Assembly: GCA_036245525.1 (NCBI GenBank) | Contig: BTPG01000005.1 | Coordinates: 125,409,225 to 125,473,224 of the forward strand | Direction of reading: 5' to 3' | DNA length: 64,000 bases | Origin: Semisulcospira habei | Taxonomy: Eukaryota > Mollusca > Gastropoda > Semisulcospiridae | In this document: positions 53,871-63,690 of the stretch, one piece after another | Layout: the number at the start of each line of letters is the position of its first letter | How positions within the stretch are numbered: position 1 is the stretch's first letter | Made by a program: the position numbers and the translations under genes | Notes under the pieces: model-generated | What the model was told of the DNA's origin: nothing | Databases searched by the model: none | The model's input: the letters and a program-made list of their open reading frames with translations, nothing else

Positions 53871-53877
53871 ACTCCTT

Positions 53878-54078
53878 GACTGCCGAGAAAAAAAGTGAAC
53901 ACGATCCAACTGCAAGAGACATAGATCCTTATGAGCCCCCGCGACTGCGGGGGCTCATGAGGATCTATGCCTCTTGCTGAGACCAATTTTTATCCATGTT
54001 TCTTGGACGATGTTGGCTTTATGGTCGTTGAATGAACCAAGATTTCAGAAACAAAAATGTAAGCACAGTGAACGTACA
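53878..54078. mobile_element. Hp-B palindromic MITE
   Basis: TTAACTCCTTGACTGCCGAG start. Hairpin at 53911-53977 (GCAAGAGACATAGATCC, loop CCCCCGCGACTGCGGGGG). The right end near GTGAACGTACAG is decayed. Confidence 0.85.
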
Positions 54079-54199
54079 GTCAAGTATACAAAAATCTTGT
54101 CTATACAAAAAAAAATGTCGTTTAGAATTGCCCATACATTTCTCGACTTTCAAGTAGAAAATTTATTGGCGTTGCTGCTGAATGGCAGCTAACCAAAGC

Positions 54200-54379
54200 T
54201 TAACCCCTTCCCTGCCACTGAACGTACATTTCTGTTTCTGAAATCTTTGTTCATTCAACGACCGAAAGGCAAAACAGTTCAAGAAGCGCGGACACACGCC
54301 ATACAAGGTCTCACCGAGAGGCATAGATCCTCACGGGCCCCCGCAGTCGCAGTTAAAACGTCTGCTGCCAGTGGATTAA
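54200..54379. mobile_element. Hp-B MITE, one hairpin arm deleted
   Basis: TTAACCCCTTCCCTGCCACT to GCTGCCAGTGGATTAA. Arm GAGAGGCATAGATCCTCACG with CCCCCGCAGTCGCAG; the partner arm is missing. Confidence 0.8.
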
Positions 54380-54483
54380 TTCATTTTGTATCTACAATCA
54401 TCGCAGCTGGGCTCTAAATGCTTGAAGGCAGAGAACATGCACCACCAACGGATATTAACCAGGCCGGTAGGATCAGAGCGCAG

Positions 54484-54580
54484 AAACGACTGAAGGTCCT
54501 GGCGAAATCATAGTGGCACAGTTGCAGCGAGCTTGAATTGATCAGTGTTCAGGCATTAGCTGTCTCTATCCGGCCCCATC
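54484..54580 (+). mobile_element. SINE-1 body fragment
   Basis: GTGGCACAGTTGCAGCGAGC and GATCAGTGTTCAGGCATTAG match the minus-strand body of the SINE at 22489-22803. Confidence 0.7.
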
Positions 54581-54629
54581 GGAAGAGGCATCCATTATCA
54601 CTCTGGTGCCGAGGGCATTTTTTGACGTC

Positions 54630-54824
54630 ACTGCTGGGAAAAAGTGAGCACTGTCAATGAAGAGACATAGATCTTCACGAGCCCTCGCGACTGAGGATCT
54701 ATGCCTCCTGCTGATACCAGTTTGAGTCATTGTTCCTTGGACGGTTGTGATTTTTTTTTTTTTTTTTTTAATAAACAAAGATTTCAGAAATAAAATATGC
54801 GTCCACTGGCAGTGAATGGGTTAA
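54630..54824. mobile_element. Hp-B MITE, hairpin shortened
   Basis: GTCACTGCTGGGAAAAAGTG to GGCAGTGAATGGGTTAA. ATAGATCTTCACGAGCCC pairs poorly with GAGGATCTATGCCTCC. Confidence 0.75.
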
Positions 54825-54863
54825 CCCCAACTACCCTCCTCGATTCTTGCTAGCTTCTTGCAG

Positions 54864-54953
54864 TTAACCCTTTGGCAGTCAGTGTCGCTTTTTGTCGGGG
54901 TGATTCCTGTAGAAATCGCCTCGACAAGAAAAGCGCTACTGACAGCCAAACAG
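54864..54953. mobile_element. Hp-C palindromic MITE
   Basis: TTAACCCTTTGGCAGTCAGT then CGCTTTTTGTCGGGGTG pairs with TCGACAAGAAAAGCGCTACT and GACAGCCAAA. Confidence 0.8.
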
Positions 54954-55148
54954 AGAACTGCTGTTTGCTGTGAAGTCTTGGCTGTGAAGGGATTAGACCT
55001 AGGTCTCTTTTACGATGCCAACTAGCGTCAGGGAATCAAAGGTGCAAATTGACAGCACAAAAGCGCATTGACCATCAGCCATAGGCGTCACGCCCACCCA
55101 CACACCCCCTTCCCTATCCCCTTGAAGAGAAAGGTGTCAATGATTTCA

Positions 55149-55217
55149 AGCAAGAGACACGTATTCTCATGACCTTCTGCAACTGCCGGGGGCTCATGAG
55201 GATATGTGCCGTTTGCT
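55149..55217. mobile_element. Hp-B hairpin, decayed
   Basis: GCAAGAGACACGTATTCTCA with TGAGGATATGTGCCGTTTGC. Confidence 0.65.
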
Positions 55218-55352
55218 GATTTCGCGATGCTCTGCATTCGTTGAGACAAGCTTTAGGACAGCCGCGGACCATTCAACACGTTTGTTAAAATTATAAACCA
55301 TTAGTAGCCCACTGCTACATGTCCCTCTTGTCACGCCGACAGATGAATGTGC

Positions 55353-55354
<2 letters not shown>

Positions 55355-55438
<84 letters not shown>
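55355..55438. repeat. (GA)n microsatellite abutting a LINE 3' tail
   Basis: About 41 GA units that pass directly into GATGATGATGATGAAAG. Confidence 0.95.
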
Positions 55439-55442
<4 letters not shown>

Positions 55443-55567
55443 GATGATGATGAAAGTTTATTTTTCAACGGTAAAAAGTTTGACAGAAAGCAAATGGTCA
55501 TTTTACAAACTTGCCGTTGCTAACATCTACAGCATAAAAAGAGAAAACTATAAAAAAATATATTTAC

Positions 55568-55570
<3 letters not shown>
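55436..55570 (-). mobile_element. LINE 3' UTR end with (CAT)n tail
   Basis: On the minus strand, ACCGTTGAAAAATAAACTTT precedes the CAT repeats. The AATAAA signal is present. Only the 3' end is recognisable. Confidence 0.6.

Positions 55571-55639
<69 letters not shown>
55570..55639. repeat. (GA)n microsatellite abutting a second LINE 3' tail
   Basis: About 34 GA units, followed by AACAAACGAACAAACGAACG. Confidence 0.95.
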
Positions 55640-55640
<1 letters not shown>

Positions 55641-55790
55641 AAACGAACAAACGAACGAAACTTTATTTTCCAAGGATTGAGATAATTCATTAGGTACGCA
55701 GGCTTTTCTTACAATCTGTCCTTGCTAAGCTACTTAAAAAAACAAAAGGAACATCAACCAAACAACAAAAACTAACTAAATATAAACGTC
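55640..55790 (-). mobile_element. LINE 3' UTR end (same family as 34602)
   Basis: On the minus strand it reads CCTTGGAAAATAAAGTTTCG then TTCGTTTG repeats. It matches 34612-34640. Confidence 0.7.
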
Positions 55791-56001
55791 ACACACACAC
55801 ATACACACACACGCACATAGACACACATATGCATGTACTCGTGCACATGCGCACTTGTCATCATGGCTTGACTTCGCGAACGAAGATTCTATAGGGCTTG
55901 CCCACGTCGTCTGCAGGCATTTTCGTGACTGCGGAGGCCAATCCGGGACAGGCAGGTTCGACCGCAGTGGCTGCAGGGGAAGGTCTGGTCAGGGTTCTGA
56001 G

Positions 56002-57999
56002 TTAGACAACTCTGTTTTTTCTCCTGAGCCGCTTGTCCTTGAGGTTAGCTCTGCGAGAGTCCTCAAAGGAGACGGCTGCCTTGTGAATGGTGGAGCGCCA
56101 GGTGTCACGGTCCGCAGCAAGCGAAGACCACTGGCGGTGGTCGATTTGGCAGGCACTAAGTGACTTCTTGAGACCGTCTTTGTATCTCTTCTTTGGTGCC
56201 CCTCTGTCTCGGTGACCAGTGGCGAGCTCGCCGAACAGAGTGATCTTGGGTAGGCGATGATCCTCCATCCTGGAGACGTGTCCCGCCCAGCGAAGCTGTG
56301 TCCGCAGCAGCAAAGCCTCGATGCTCAAAGTTTCCGCCTGTTCAAGGACCTCGACGTTGGTGACATAGTCACTCCAGTGAATGCCCAGGATGGTACGCAG
56401 GCAGCGCTGGTGAAAGCGTTCGAGGAGTCGTAGTTGGCTGCAGTAGAGGGCCCAGGACTCGGAACCGTACAGCAGGGTGGTGCGGACGACAGCTCTGTAC
56501 ACGCTGATCTTGGTGCCTTTTTTCAGCTGTTGATTGTGCCACACCCGCTTGAATAGTCGCCCGAAAGCACTGTTCGCTTTTGCCAGCCTGTTGTCCAGCT
56601 CCTTGTCCAGCTTGGCGTCTGACGTGATGATGCAGCCGAGGTAGGTAAACTGGTGTACAGACTTCAGTTCGGACTCGCCGATGGTGATGTGGGGAGAGCG
56701 ATGCTCTTCCTTGGGTGCTGGCTGATGAAGGACCTCTGTCTTTTTCAGACTGACCTCAAGTCCAAAGAGCTGGGCGGCATTTGCGAAGCAGGACGTAATG
56801 CGCTGCAAGGCTCTCTCTGTGTGTGCAACGAGGGCAGCGTCATCAGCAAAGAGCAGCTCACGAATCAGTTGGTCTAGGGTTTTCGTGTGGGCCTGCAGTC
56901 GTCTGAGGTTGAACAGGCTGCCATCGAGACGATACCTGATGTACACTGCGTCGTCATTGTCGAGGTCCACTGTGGCCTGCTTCAACATCATGCTGAAGAA
57001 GATGGTGAAGAGGGTCGGTGCCAGCATGCAGCCTTGCTTCACGCCGTTGCGAATGGGGAATGGTTCTGAAAGGTCACTGTTTAGTCTGACCTGGCCTTGC
57101 TGGTCCTCGTGGAGCTGGACGATTATGTTGAGGAACTTTGGGGGACAACCTAGTCGCTCCAGGATCTGCCACATACATTGCCTGCTCACAGTGTCAAACG
57201 CTTTTGTTAGGTCGACAAACGTTACGTACAGCCCTTTGTTCTGCTCGCGGCACTTCTCCTGAAGCTGTCTCAGCACAAAGACCATGTCGGTGGTACTCCT
57301 GTTGGCTCTGAAGCCACACTGGCCCTCTGGGAGGTGGTCTTCAGCGATGGCAGGTACCAGCCGATTCAGGAGCAACCTTGCGAGAATTTTCCCGGCAATG
57401 GACAGCAGGGTAATTCCACGATAATTAGAGCAGGCAGACTTCTCTCCTTTGTTCTTGTACAGGGTGATGATGACTGCATCACGGAGATCCTTTGGTAGTG
57501 TTCCTTTCTCCCAGCAGCAGAGAAAGAGGTCGTGGAGCTTGTTGTGCAGTGCTGGGCCTCCATCTTTCCATATCTCTGGCGGGATTCCGTCAATGCCTGC
57601 TGCTTTGCCACTCTTGAGCTGGTGGATGGCTGTGAGGGTTTCTTCGGCGGTGGGCTGTTCGTCCAATTCAACCTTTACTGGGAGGTGTGGGATTTGGAGG
57701 ATGACTGTTTCTTGAACAGTGCGATCAGCGCCGAAGAGGTCCTGAAAGTATTCCGACCAGCGGTTCAAGATGGAGGTATTATCTGTGAGGAGTGCCTGTC
57801 CATCAGCGCTTCGCAGGGGACTTTGTACCAGGTGCCTAGGGCCATACACTGCTTTCAGTGCTTCGTAGAAGCCCCTGTAGTCACCGTTGTCAGCGCAGAG
57901 CTGGGTCCTCTGTGCGAGTCTGGACCACCACTCGTTCTGGAGTTCTCTAAGCTTGAGCTGGAGACTGCTGCAGATGAGGCGGAAGGCAAACTTCTTCAC
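56002..57999 (-). CDS. LINE reverse transcriptase frame, 665 codons uninterrupted
   Basis: The open frame is part of one ORF that would have continued upstream through the endonuclease; the first codon here is GTG, not a true start. Residues about 135-200: AAGIDGIPPEIW and SNYRGITLLS. Motif A FVDLTKAFDTV at 261-271. GVKQGCMLAPTLF at 319-331. Catalytic LLFADDAALV at 382-391. YLGC at 453-456. The C-terminal WAGHVSRMEDHRLPK at 571-585 is typical of this group. The catalytic aspartates are present and the thumb/C-terminal domain is complete, so the RT part may be recent. It would copy LINE RNA at a nicked target (target-primed reverse transcription). It lacks an RNase H domain. Confidence 0.9.
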   Translation of the reverse strand: MKKFAFRLICSSLQLKLRELQNEWWSRLAQRTQLCADNGDYRGFYEALKAVYGPRHLVQSPLRSADGQALLTDNTSILNRWSEYFQDLFGADRTVQETVILQIPHLPVKVELDEQPTAEETLTAIHQLKSGKAAGIDGIPPEIWKDGGPALHNKLHDLFLCCWEKGTLPKDLRDAVIITLYKNKGEKSACSNYRGITLLSIAGKILARLLLNRLVPAIAEDHLPEGQCGFRANRSTTDMVFVLRQLQEKCREQNKGLYVTFVDLTKAFDTVSRQCMWQILERLGCPPKFLNIIVQLHEDQQGQVRLNSDLSEPFPIRNGVKQGCMLAPTLFTIFFSMMLKQATVDLDNDDAVYIRYRLDGSLFNLRRLQAHTKTLDQLIRELLFADDAALVAHTERALQRITSCFANAAQLFGLEVSLKKTEVLHQPAPKEEHRSPHITIGESELKSVHQFTYLGCIITSDAKLDKELDNRLAKANSAFGRLFKRVWHNQQLKKGTKISVYRAVVRTTLLYGSESWALYCSQLRLLERFHQRCLRTILGIHWSDYVTNVEVLEQAETLSIEALLLRTQLRWAGHVSRMEDHRLPKITLFGELATGHRDRGAPKKRYKDGLKKSLSACQIDHRQWSSLAADRDTWRSTIHKAAVSFEDSRRANLKDKRLRRKNRVV

Positions 58000-58270
58000 A
58001 GGGCAGGAAGCCTGGGCTAGGTGGGCCTGGTGGGCGTCTCTTTTTTTTTTTTGCTAGAAGTTCCTGGATCTCTACGTCGTTTTCGTCAAACCAGTCTTTG
58101 TTCCTCTTTCTAGTAAAGCCCAAGATTTCCACAGAAGATTTTACAATAGCAGTTTTCAGTTGTTCCCAGAGTGTTTCAGGGGAGGAGTCTGCTGGATCAA
58201 CTGTGTCTTTGAGCATGCGCTGTAAATCGGCCTGAAGGGCAGCTTTCTTGTCGTCACGCTAAAGGCTGGC
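57947..58270 (-). pseudogene. Linker between endonuclease and RT, frame-shifted
   Basis: SSPETLWEQLKTAIVKSSVE and ILGFTRKRNKDWFDEND lead into the RT frame in complete relatives. Here the frame changes at a 12-base T run (58041-58052, A on the coding strand). Confidence 0.7.
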
Positions 58271-59130
58271 AACATCGCTGGCAAGTTTTTTCTTGGGGGG
58301 GGGGGGGGGGCCTTTCTTGGGTTTCAGCTTGAGGCGGAGCCTGAGTTTGCAGCGAACAAGGCGGTGGTCAGTGTGGCACTCTGCGCTGGGCATCACTCTG
58401 GTGAGGAGGACGTCACTGCGGTCCCTCTGACGCACTAGGACATAGTCGATAAGGTGCCAGTGCTTGGAGCGAGGATGCATCCAGGTGGTCTTTCGACTGT
58501 CCTTTGCTGGAAAGTAGTGTTGGTGATGACAAGTTGCTGCTCTGCACAGAGCTCCAACAGTAGGCGACCATTGTCATTGCAGTTCCCAACGCCATGCTTG
58601 CCGAGGACTCCTTTTCAGGCTTCAGAGTCTTGGCCCACTCTGGCATTGAAGTCGCCAAGGATGATGACTTTGTCGTCTGCAGGGGTGCTCTGCAGGAGGC
58701 TGCGCAGGTCAGAGTAGAACTTGTCTTTTTCTGCAGGCTTTGCCAGGAGGGTTGGGGAGTAAACACTGAGAAGGGTGACGTATTGCTGGTGTCTCAGTGG
58801 GAGGCGCATGGACATGATGCGGTCGGAGTGACCCGTTGGTAGGTTTTCCAGCTTAGTCGCAATGGGGGTCTTCACCATGAAGCCCACGCCTGAGAGCCGT
58901 CTTTCTGATGCAGGCCTGCCTGACCAGTAGAGGGTGTAGCCAGCGCCAAGTTCTTGGAGGCTGCCTTCCTCCGGGAGGCGTACTTCGCTGAGCGCGGCGA
59001 TGTCGATGTTTAACCTCCGCAATTCATGGGCAATGAGGGCGGAGCGACGCTCAGGGCGTCCGCTGTCTGCTGTGTCGAGCATGGTTCGGATGTTCCAGCA
59101 TGCTACGTTGAGTCCGGTCGTGGTCGTCAT
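58271..59130 (-). pseudogene. LINE APE endonuclease with stop and frameshifts
   Basis: ATG at 59130. LNVACWNIRTMLD (residues about 7-19), IAALSEVRL, the YSPT region, VIILGDFNARVG and TDHRLVR (C-terminal catalytic His) are the APE-type endonuclease motifs. There is a TGA at 58617-58615 where the family has a tryptophan codon. A one-base frameshift lies near 58517. A 16-base G run lies at 58295-58310, beyond the [14 protein letters not shown] block. The catalytic residues remain, but the protein cannot be made as one chain. Confidence 0.85.
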
Positions 59131-59823
59131 GAGAATGGATCCGTTGTTTTTTCTTGTTTTCTGACCGCATGAGAAGATGCCCGTTGACCGCGGCTAGCCA
59201 ACTGGGGTTACGAGGGGATGAGCTTTGGTTAGCCACCTTTTCTAGGCCCCTCTCCGTGTGGAGCAAGCAGTGCTGTCCCTAGAGAAGGCTGCTTGGTCGT
59301 TCAGGGTGTGCCGAGTGACGTTGTCATCCCCAGGTCAACATCAGGCGACCAATATCCTGAACCGCCTGCATGCCGGTTTGAGACTGCGGCTTCCAGTGAC
59401 ATCTTTCACCTGCCGTTTTGCCCCTTGCCCATCGCTACAGGACTTGGAAAGTTTAGTGTCATAGTCCGTGGGCGTTTCCTAAAGCCTGCGCGGTGGAGCT
59501 TTTTGGTGGAGTGCAGTGTGCGCAGTACTGGCCCCACCCTTTAAACCCTTGGTTCGTTTGCCATGGCCTAGCAAGCTGGGACGGTGGCATCGAGGTCCTC
59601 AGGTCGTAGGTTTTATATCAGACTGTCCTTGTCTTAGTCTCTGGCTCAAAAGCCTTCCCCGGAGACACGGGGGCTTTGATGTCAGGGGTTTCCTCCCTTA
59701 GCCTTTCCGCAGCCAAGCGGCCAGGCCTGCAAGGCAGCAGGGGACTCGTGGGGGCCGGGGTCGTCTATGTCCCGTGCAGATGTGAACATCTGCCCACTGC
59801 CCAGGCGGTGACACTTACCAGAG
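59131..59823 (-). other. LINE 5' leader
   Basis: No gene. The sequence lies between the tRNA-like segment and the endonuclease ATG. It is GC-rich with no Hp elements and is interpreted as element 5' UTR by position. Confidence 0.5.
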
Positions 59824-59912
59824 GAGAAAAATTCAACGCCGGAACCCGGTATCGAACCTCGCACCTTTGGCATTGGAGGCAGACGCCTTAACCACTGCGC
59901 CACTTCCCCGCC
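59824..59912 (-). mobile_element. tRNA-like segment at the LINE 5' side (SINE head)
   Basis: On the minus strand it reads AGTGGCGCAGTGGTTAAGGC, with A box TGGCGCAGTGG, then AGGTGCGAGGTTCGATACCG with B box GGTTCGATACC. Both match the Pol III consensus (TRGYNNARNNG and GGTTCGANNCC). It could be a separate SINE inserted upstream, or part of the LINE leader. It is not a functional tRNA gene by eye, because the acceptor stem does not close. Confidence 0.75.
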
Positions 59913-60663
59913 TGTATACTTGTGTACATACACATACACGCATACGTGCACACATATCTAACATTTAAGTAGGTAGGGTATTTTGTGTACTATCAAAAAG
60001 AAGTTGGGGAAGAAAAAAACAAAAACAAAAACCCACACAATTTGTAGGCTAGATGGGAAGCAGAAAAACTAGCGAAAAATGAGAACAGATAAAATGTATC
60101 ATGTCTAAAAGCAAAGAAGAAGAAAGGATCTGCATTTCGTGGTCTTAGAAAGGTAATCATGTACTCTAATTTTAAACAGAGAGAGGGGTGTGGTTTGTTG
60201 AATAGTGGGAGGAAGTGAGTTCCATAAAAAGCACCTGAATAAGACAGGTTAGATTTGAACAGGTCTATACAGGGCCTTTTTATAGAGAGACTGTTCCTGG
60301 AGGTGCTGTATTTCTTTTCAGTTATCGAAAAAAGCCTAGATAAGTAAGGTGGAGCTTTCTCGTTAAGAATTTTGTGCATCAGTACACATTTGTTTAATGC
60401 GAGGTGCTTAACCAGAGGGAGAAGTCTGATGGCCTGCAGCTTGGCATCAGTGGATAAAGACGGATCAGGGAGGATAAGTTTAGCAGCGCTATTGTATAGT
60501 GAGTTTATCTTCTTGAAGTGATTTTCACTGCAGCCATCTCATATTGTTAAGGCATAATCAGTGTGTGGTTTAATGTAGGCATTAAAAAATAGTTTGCGCG
60601 TCTTAAGGTCAATGATCGTTTTAAGTTTGGAAAGTAGAAACAACTTTTTGGACGAATGTTTTC

Positions 60664-61044
60664 TCATAGGTGGATTTGCCAGCTTAGATCATCATCTATT
60701 ATTACTCCAAGCAGGCGGTGTCGACTGATCTGCTCAACTGGGATTGAGTCAAAAGAAAGGTTGAGTGATGGAGGTTGGAGCTGATGTTTCTGGCGGGTTG
60801 TGATAAGCATGCCTTTTGTTTTTGTGGGATTTACAAGCATTCGATTTTCGTTACACCACCGAGAGACTTCATGAAGACTCTCTTTAAGATTATTTGCAAT
60901 TTTAGGCACAGTTTTACCAGCGGAATGTAATGTTGAGTCGTCAGCAAACATGTCACACTCAGCCTCAGTACACGTTACATGTAACGGTAGATCGTTAATG
61001 AAGATACAGAACAGTAGTGGGCCTAAAATAGACCACTGGCGCAC
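60664..61044 (-). pseudogene. RT catalytic segment of the 59955-61700 LINE
   Basis: LGPLLFCIFINDLPL precedes FADD by about 20 residues. CNENRMLVNPTKTKGMLITT and the YLG-equivalent RHRLLGVIIDDDLSW follow, the normal order of RT motifs B to E. It is broken on both sides by frame changes. Confidence 0.8.
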
Positions 61045-61101
61045 TCCATACTCGACAACTTGTTCAGAAGAACATTTTCCATTGACGTATACTATTTGTG
61101 T

Positions 61102-61686
61102 TCAGGAGTTCAGAAACGAAAGATCTGACGGACTCTTATTGTTGAAGTAGGTGGCAAGCTTTTTCAATAAGATGGTATGATCGTTAAGAGCAAACGCTCT
61201 CCTTAGATCCAAGAAGACAGCACCAGCCATTTTATTATCATTTATGCTGTTGACACACGAATTCACTATTCGTGTGAGTGCAGTGTGGCATGAATGCTTG
61301 GGACGAAAACCTGACTGGTACTGACATAAAAGGGACCTTTCTTCAAGAAATTCCAGAAGATGTTTGTGAACATGCTTTTCCAGAGGCTTCGAGAGAACTG
61401 ATAGAAGGAAAATGGGGCGAAAGTTATTAATTTCAGAGGAATCTTTTGCTTTAGGGACAGGCACTATTTTTTATTTTGTTAAAGCTAAAGGGAAGACATT
61501 TTTTTTATATATACACAGGTTATAAATGTATGTAAATGGTTCCACTATGTATGGTTGCGACAGGTCAAGGATATATCCATTGATACCGTCACTGCCCGAA
61601 GACGTTTTCTTTTTTAGGATGGAAATGTATTTGCCTACCTTGTGTACAGCAATATCAGGGATGACGAAAATATCATCTGAGGACAA
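61102..61686 (-). pseudogene. RT N-terminal segments of the same LINE
   Basis: Two frames (61471-61686 and 61102-61464) together carry SDGINGYIL, FRPIFLLSVLSKPLEK and AVFLDLRRAFA. The last is motif A, but its D...AF-D lacks the usual final D position because of substitutions. The frame change lies between 61464 and 61471. Confidence 0.75.
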
Positions 61687-61726
61687 TCTTTGTTTACAGA
61701 ACTTTCACACACACACAGAGGGAGAG

Positions 61727-61729
61727 AGA

Positions 61730-61789
<60 letters not shown>

Positions 61790-61821
61790 TGATGGATGAT
61801 GGATGGATGATGGATGATGGA

Positions 61822-61859
<38 letters not shown>

Positions 61860-61860
61860 A

Positions 61861-61945
<85 letters not shown>
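61727..61945. repeat. (GAT)n array at a LINE 3' end
   Basis: GAGAGAGA, then about 70 GAT units with some GGATGATG steps, running straight into GTTTATTCAGGATAAAG. On the minus strand it is a (CAT/ATC)n tail after the LINE 3' UTR. Histidine- and methionine-run frames are artefacts. Confidence 0.95.
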
Positions 61946-61947
<2 letters not shown>

Positions 61948-62446
61948 TTTATTCAGGATAAAGCTATTAGGCAATTCAATGCCTGACTTAGAAGCTGTCC
62001 TGTAAACAAAACAGAACTCAACAGAAAAACAAACGCAGCATAAAAATTTAAAAAAATAAAAAATTTAAATTGCATTGGAGAATTTGAAACTGCCATTGAT
62101 GCAAAAAGCAAGGGAAATAAATTAGTGCATAGCATTCATATTATGAAAATGTTTGACGTTTAGGGCCGATGTGTGAATAGCAGTATCATGTTTATATGGC
62201 AAACTGTGAAGTCACGCTGATTGGAAGTGAGTGTGCAAAGCACGTTTAAACGATTTAATGTTTAACGGCAATGAGTTCCAGACAGAACTACCTGAAAATA
62301 GTAGGCTTGATTGTATAAATCTATCCTGGGGCGGTGTTAATGAAATAAGCCATTCCTCATGTGAAGCTGATGCCTAGGCTGAAGTTAAACAGCCTGCACA
62401 GATATTCGGTGGCTTGATAATGAAATATTTTGTGCATGAGGACGCA

Positions 62447-62930
62447 TTAATATTTGTTAAATTTGAGTTGTTCTTTCAGTGGAAGCGGGCCAAGGGATTT
62501 TAATTTTTCATCTGTGGAAGTTGGGTTTGGAATAATTATTTTAACTGAACGATGATACAGTGAGTTGATTTTTTTAATATGATGCTCACTGCATTCGTCC
62601 CACAAAGAGGACACATGGTCACAATAGCTTTTGATGTGTGCGTGAAAGAACAATGTACAGCACTTTGTACTAAAAATATGTCTAAGTTAACAGAGCAGAA
62701 ATACATTACTGGACAAGGTTTTGCACAAACTGTCGATATGCGGCGACCAGTTGAGCCGCCAGTAGGCGGTGCTTGGATACTTGTTGGATAGGTTTATTGC
62801 CAAGTGACAGTTTCAGAGGGGCAGGATTTAGCTGAGGCTTTTGGCGGGTTGTTATCAACACGCTTTTGGTTTTAGAAGTACTGATTAACATGCGATTTTG
62901 CGTACACCAGTCTGACACTTCATCGAGACT
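62447..62930 (-). pseudogene. RT C-terminal part of the second LINE
   Basis: CTQNRMLISTSKTKSVLITT, then SSLWDECSEHHIKKINSLYH and RSVKIIIPNP, in two frames. A segment appears deleted around 62770, because the DDDLSW block is missing after SKHRLL. Confidence 0.75.
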
Positions 62931-63690
62931 GCTGGAGGATATTATTTAGCGTTTTTTTACGTTTGTCTGATGTATGCGGCGTTGAATCGTCAGCAAAGAG
63001 TTCGCATTTTACCCCAGGATTTGAGATGGAAAGAGGCAGGTCATTGATGAATAAAGAAAATAAAAGAGGCCCTAGGATATATCCTTGGGGGACACCGTGC
63101 CTCACTATACCTTCTTTCAAATACCTTCCGTTCGATAAAACCTTCTGTCGGCGGTTACTTAGGTAGGAGGAGAAAAAAAACTATAGAGTTCAAATCAAGC
63201 TTATATACTGAAAGTTTCTTTAAAGAATGTTGTGATGGACTAAACCAAATGCTTTGGTTAGGTCCAGAAAAACTGCACCATTTAATTTGGAATTGTTTAT
63301 TGATGAGAGGCAAGAGTCGACGATGTGAACGAGTGCAGTATGACATGAGTGTTTAGGTCTAAAACCGAACTGAAGAGATAGAAGTAGCGTTGATTCTCCA
63401 AGAATTGGAGTAGGTGCTTGTGAGGTGTCTTTTTATCGGCTCCGATAATATTGATAACACTGAAATAGGACGGAAATCGTTTGGACTTTTGGGATCTTTA
63501 CATTTGGGAATGGGGACAATTTTAACATATTTCATGGCATCTGGAAAAAATACCTTGAATATAAATGTCACCGTTTCAGCTGTGTATGGAAGGGACAATT
63601 TCAGTACCGTGTTGTTTATTCCATCCAGGCCAAGCGATTTGCTTGTTAGAGTAGACATATATTTACCTACTTCAAACACTGTCATAAGAA
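62920..63690 (-). pseudogene. RT catalytic and N-terminal parts of the second LINE
   Basis: 63359-63685: LGLDGINNTVLKLSLPYTAE, PIPKCKDPKSPNDFRPISVL. 62920-63120: GVPQGYILGPLLFSLFINDL and FADDSTPHTS (catalytic DD). The frame between (63120-63360) has drifted. Confidence 0.8.

Larger units (their letters stand above)
55860..59912 (-). mobile_element. Nearly full-length APE-type non-LTR retrotransposon
   Basis: Minus-strand order: tRNA-like segment (59824-59912), a ~690-base untranslated leader, endonuclease frame (59130 downwards), linker, RT frame (to 56002) and a ~140-base 3' UTR ending near 55860 next to a CA-rich stretch. The RTE/CFDP2-like endonuclease and the GVKQGC/FADD RT place it among APE-type LINEs; the clade is not settled by eye. 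Inactivating changes are listed in the two coding entries. Confidence 0.85.
59955..61700 (-). mobile_element. CR1/Jockey-like LINE, 5'-truncated, frameshifted
   Basis: From high to low coordinate: 61471-61686 (TSSGSDGINGYILDLSQPYI), 61102-61464 (FRPIFLLSVLSKPLEK, QYQSGFRPKHSCHTAL), 60664-61044 (ILGPLLFCIFINDLPL, catalytic FADDSTLHS, RHRLLGVIIDDDLSW), then 59993-60600 (C-terminal LFSITEKKYSTSRNSL, LSYSGA). At least three frame changes are needed. It is truncated at about 61700, next to GA/GAT repeats. Confidence 0.85.

Noticed and set aside
61705..61986. Histidine- or methionine-run proteins
   Set aside because: Translation of (GAT)n, which is better explained as a LINE 3' tail array.
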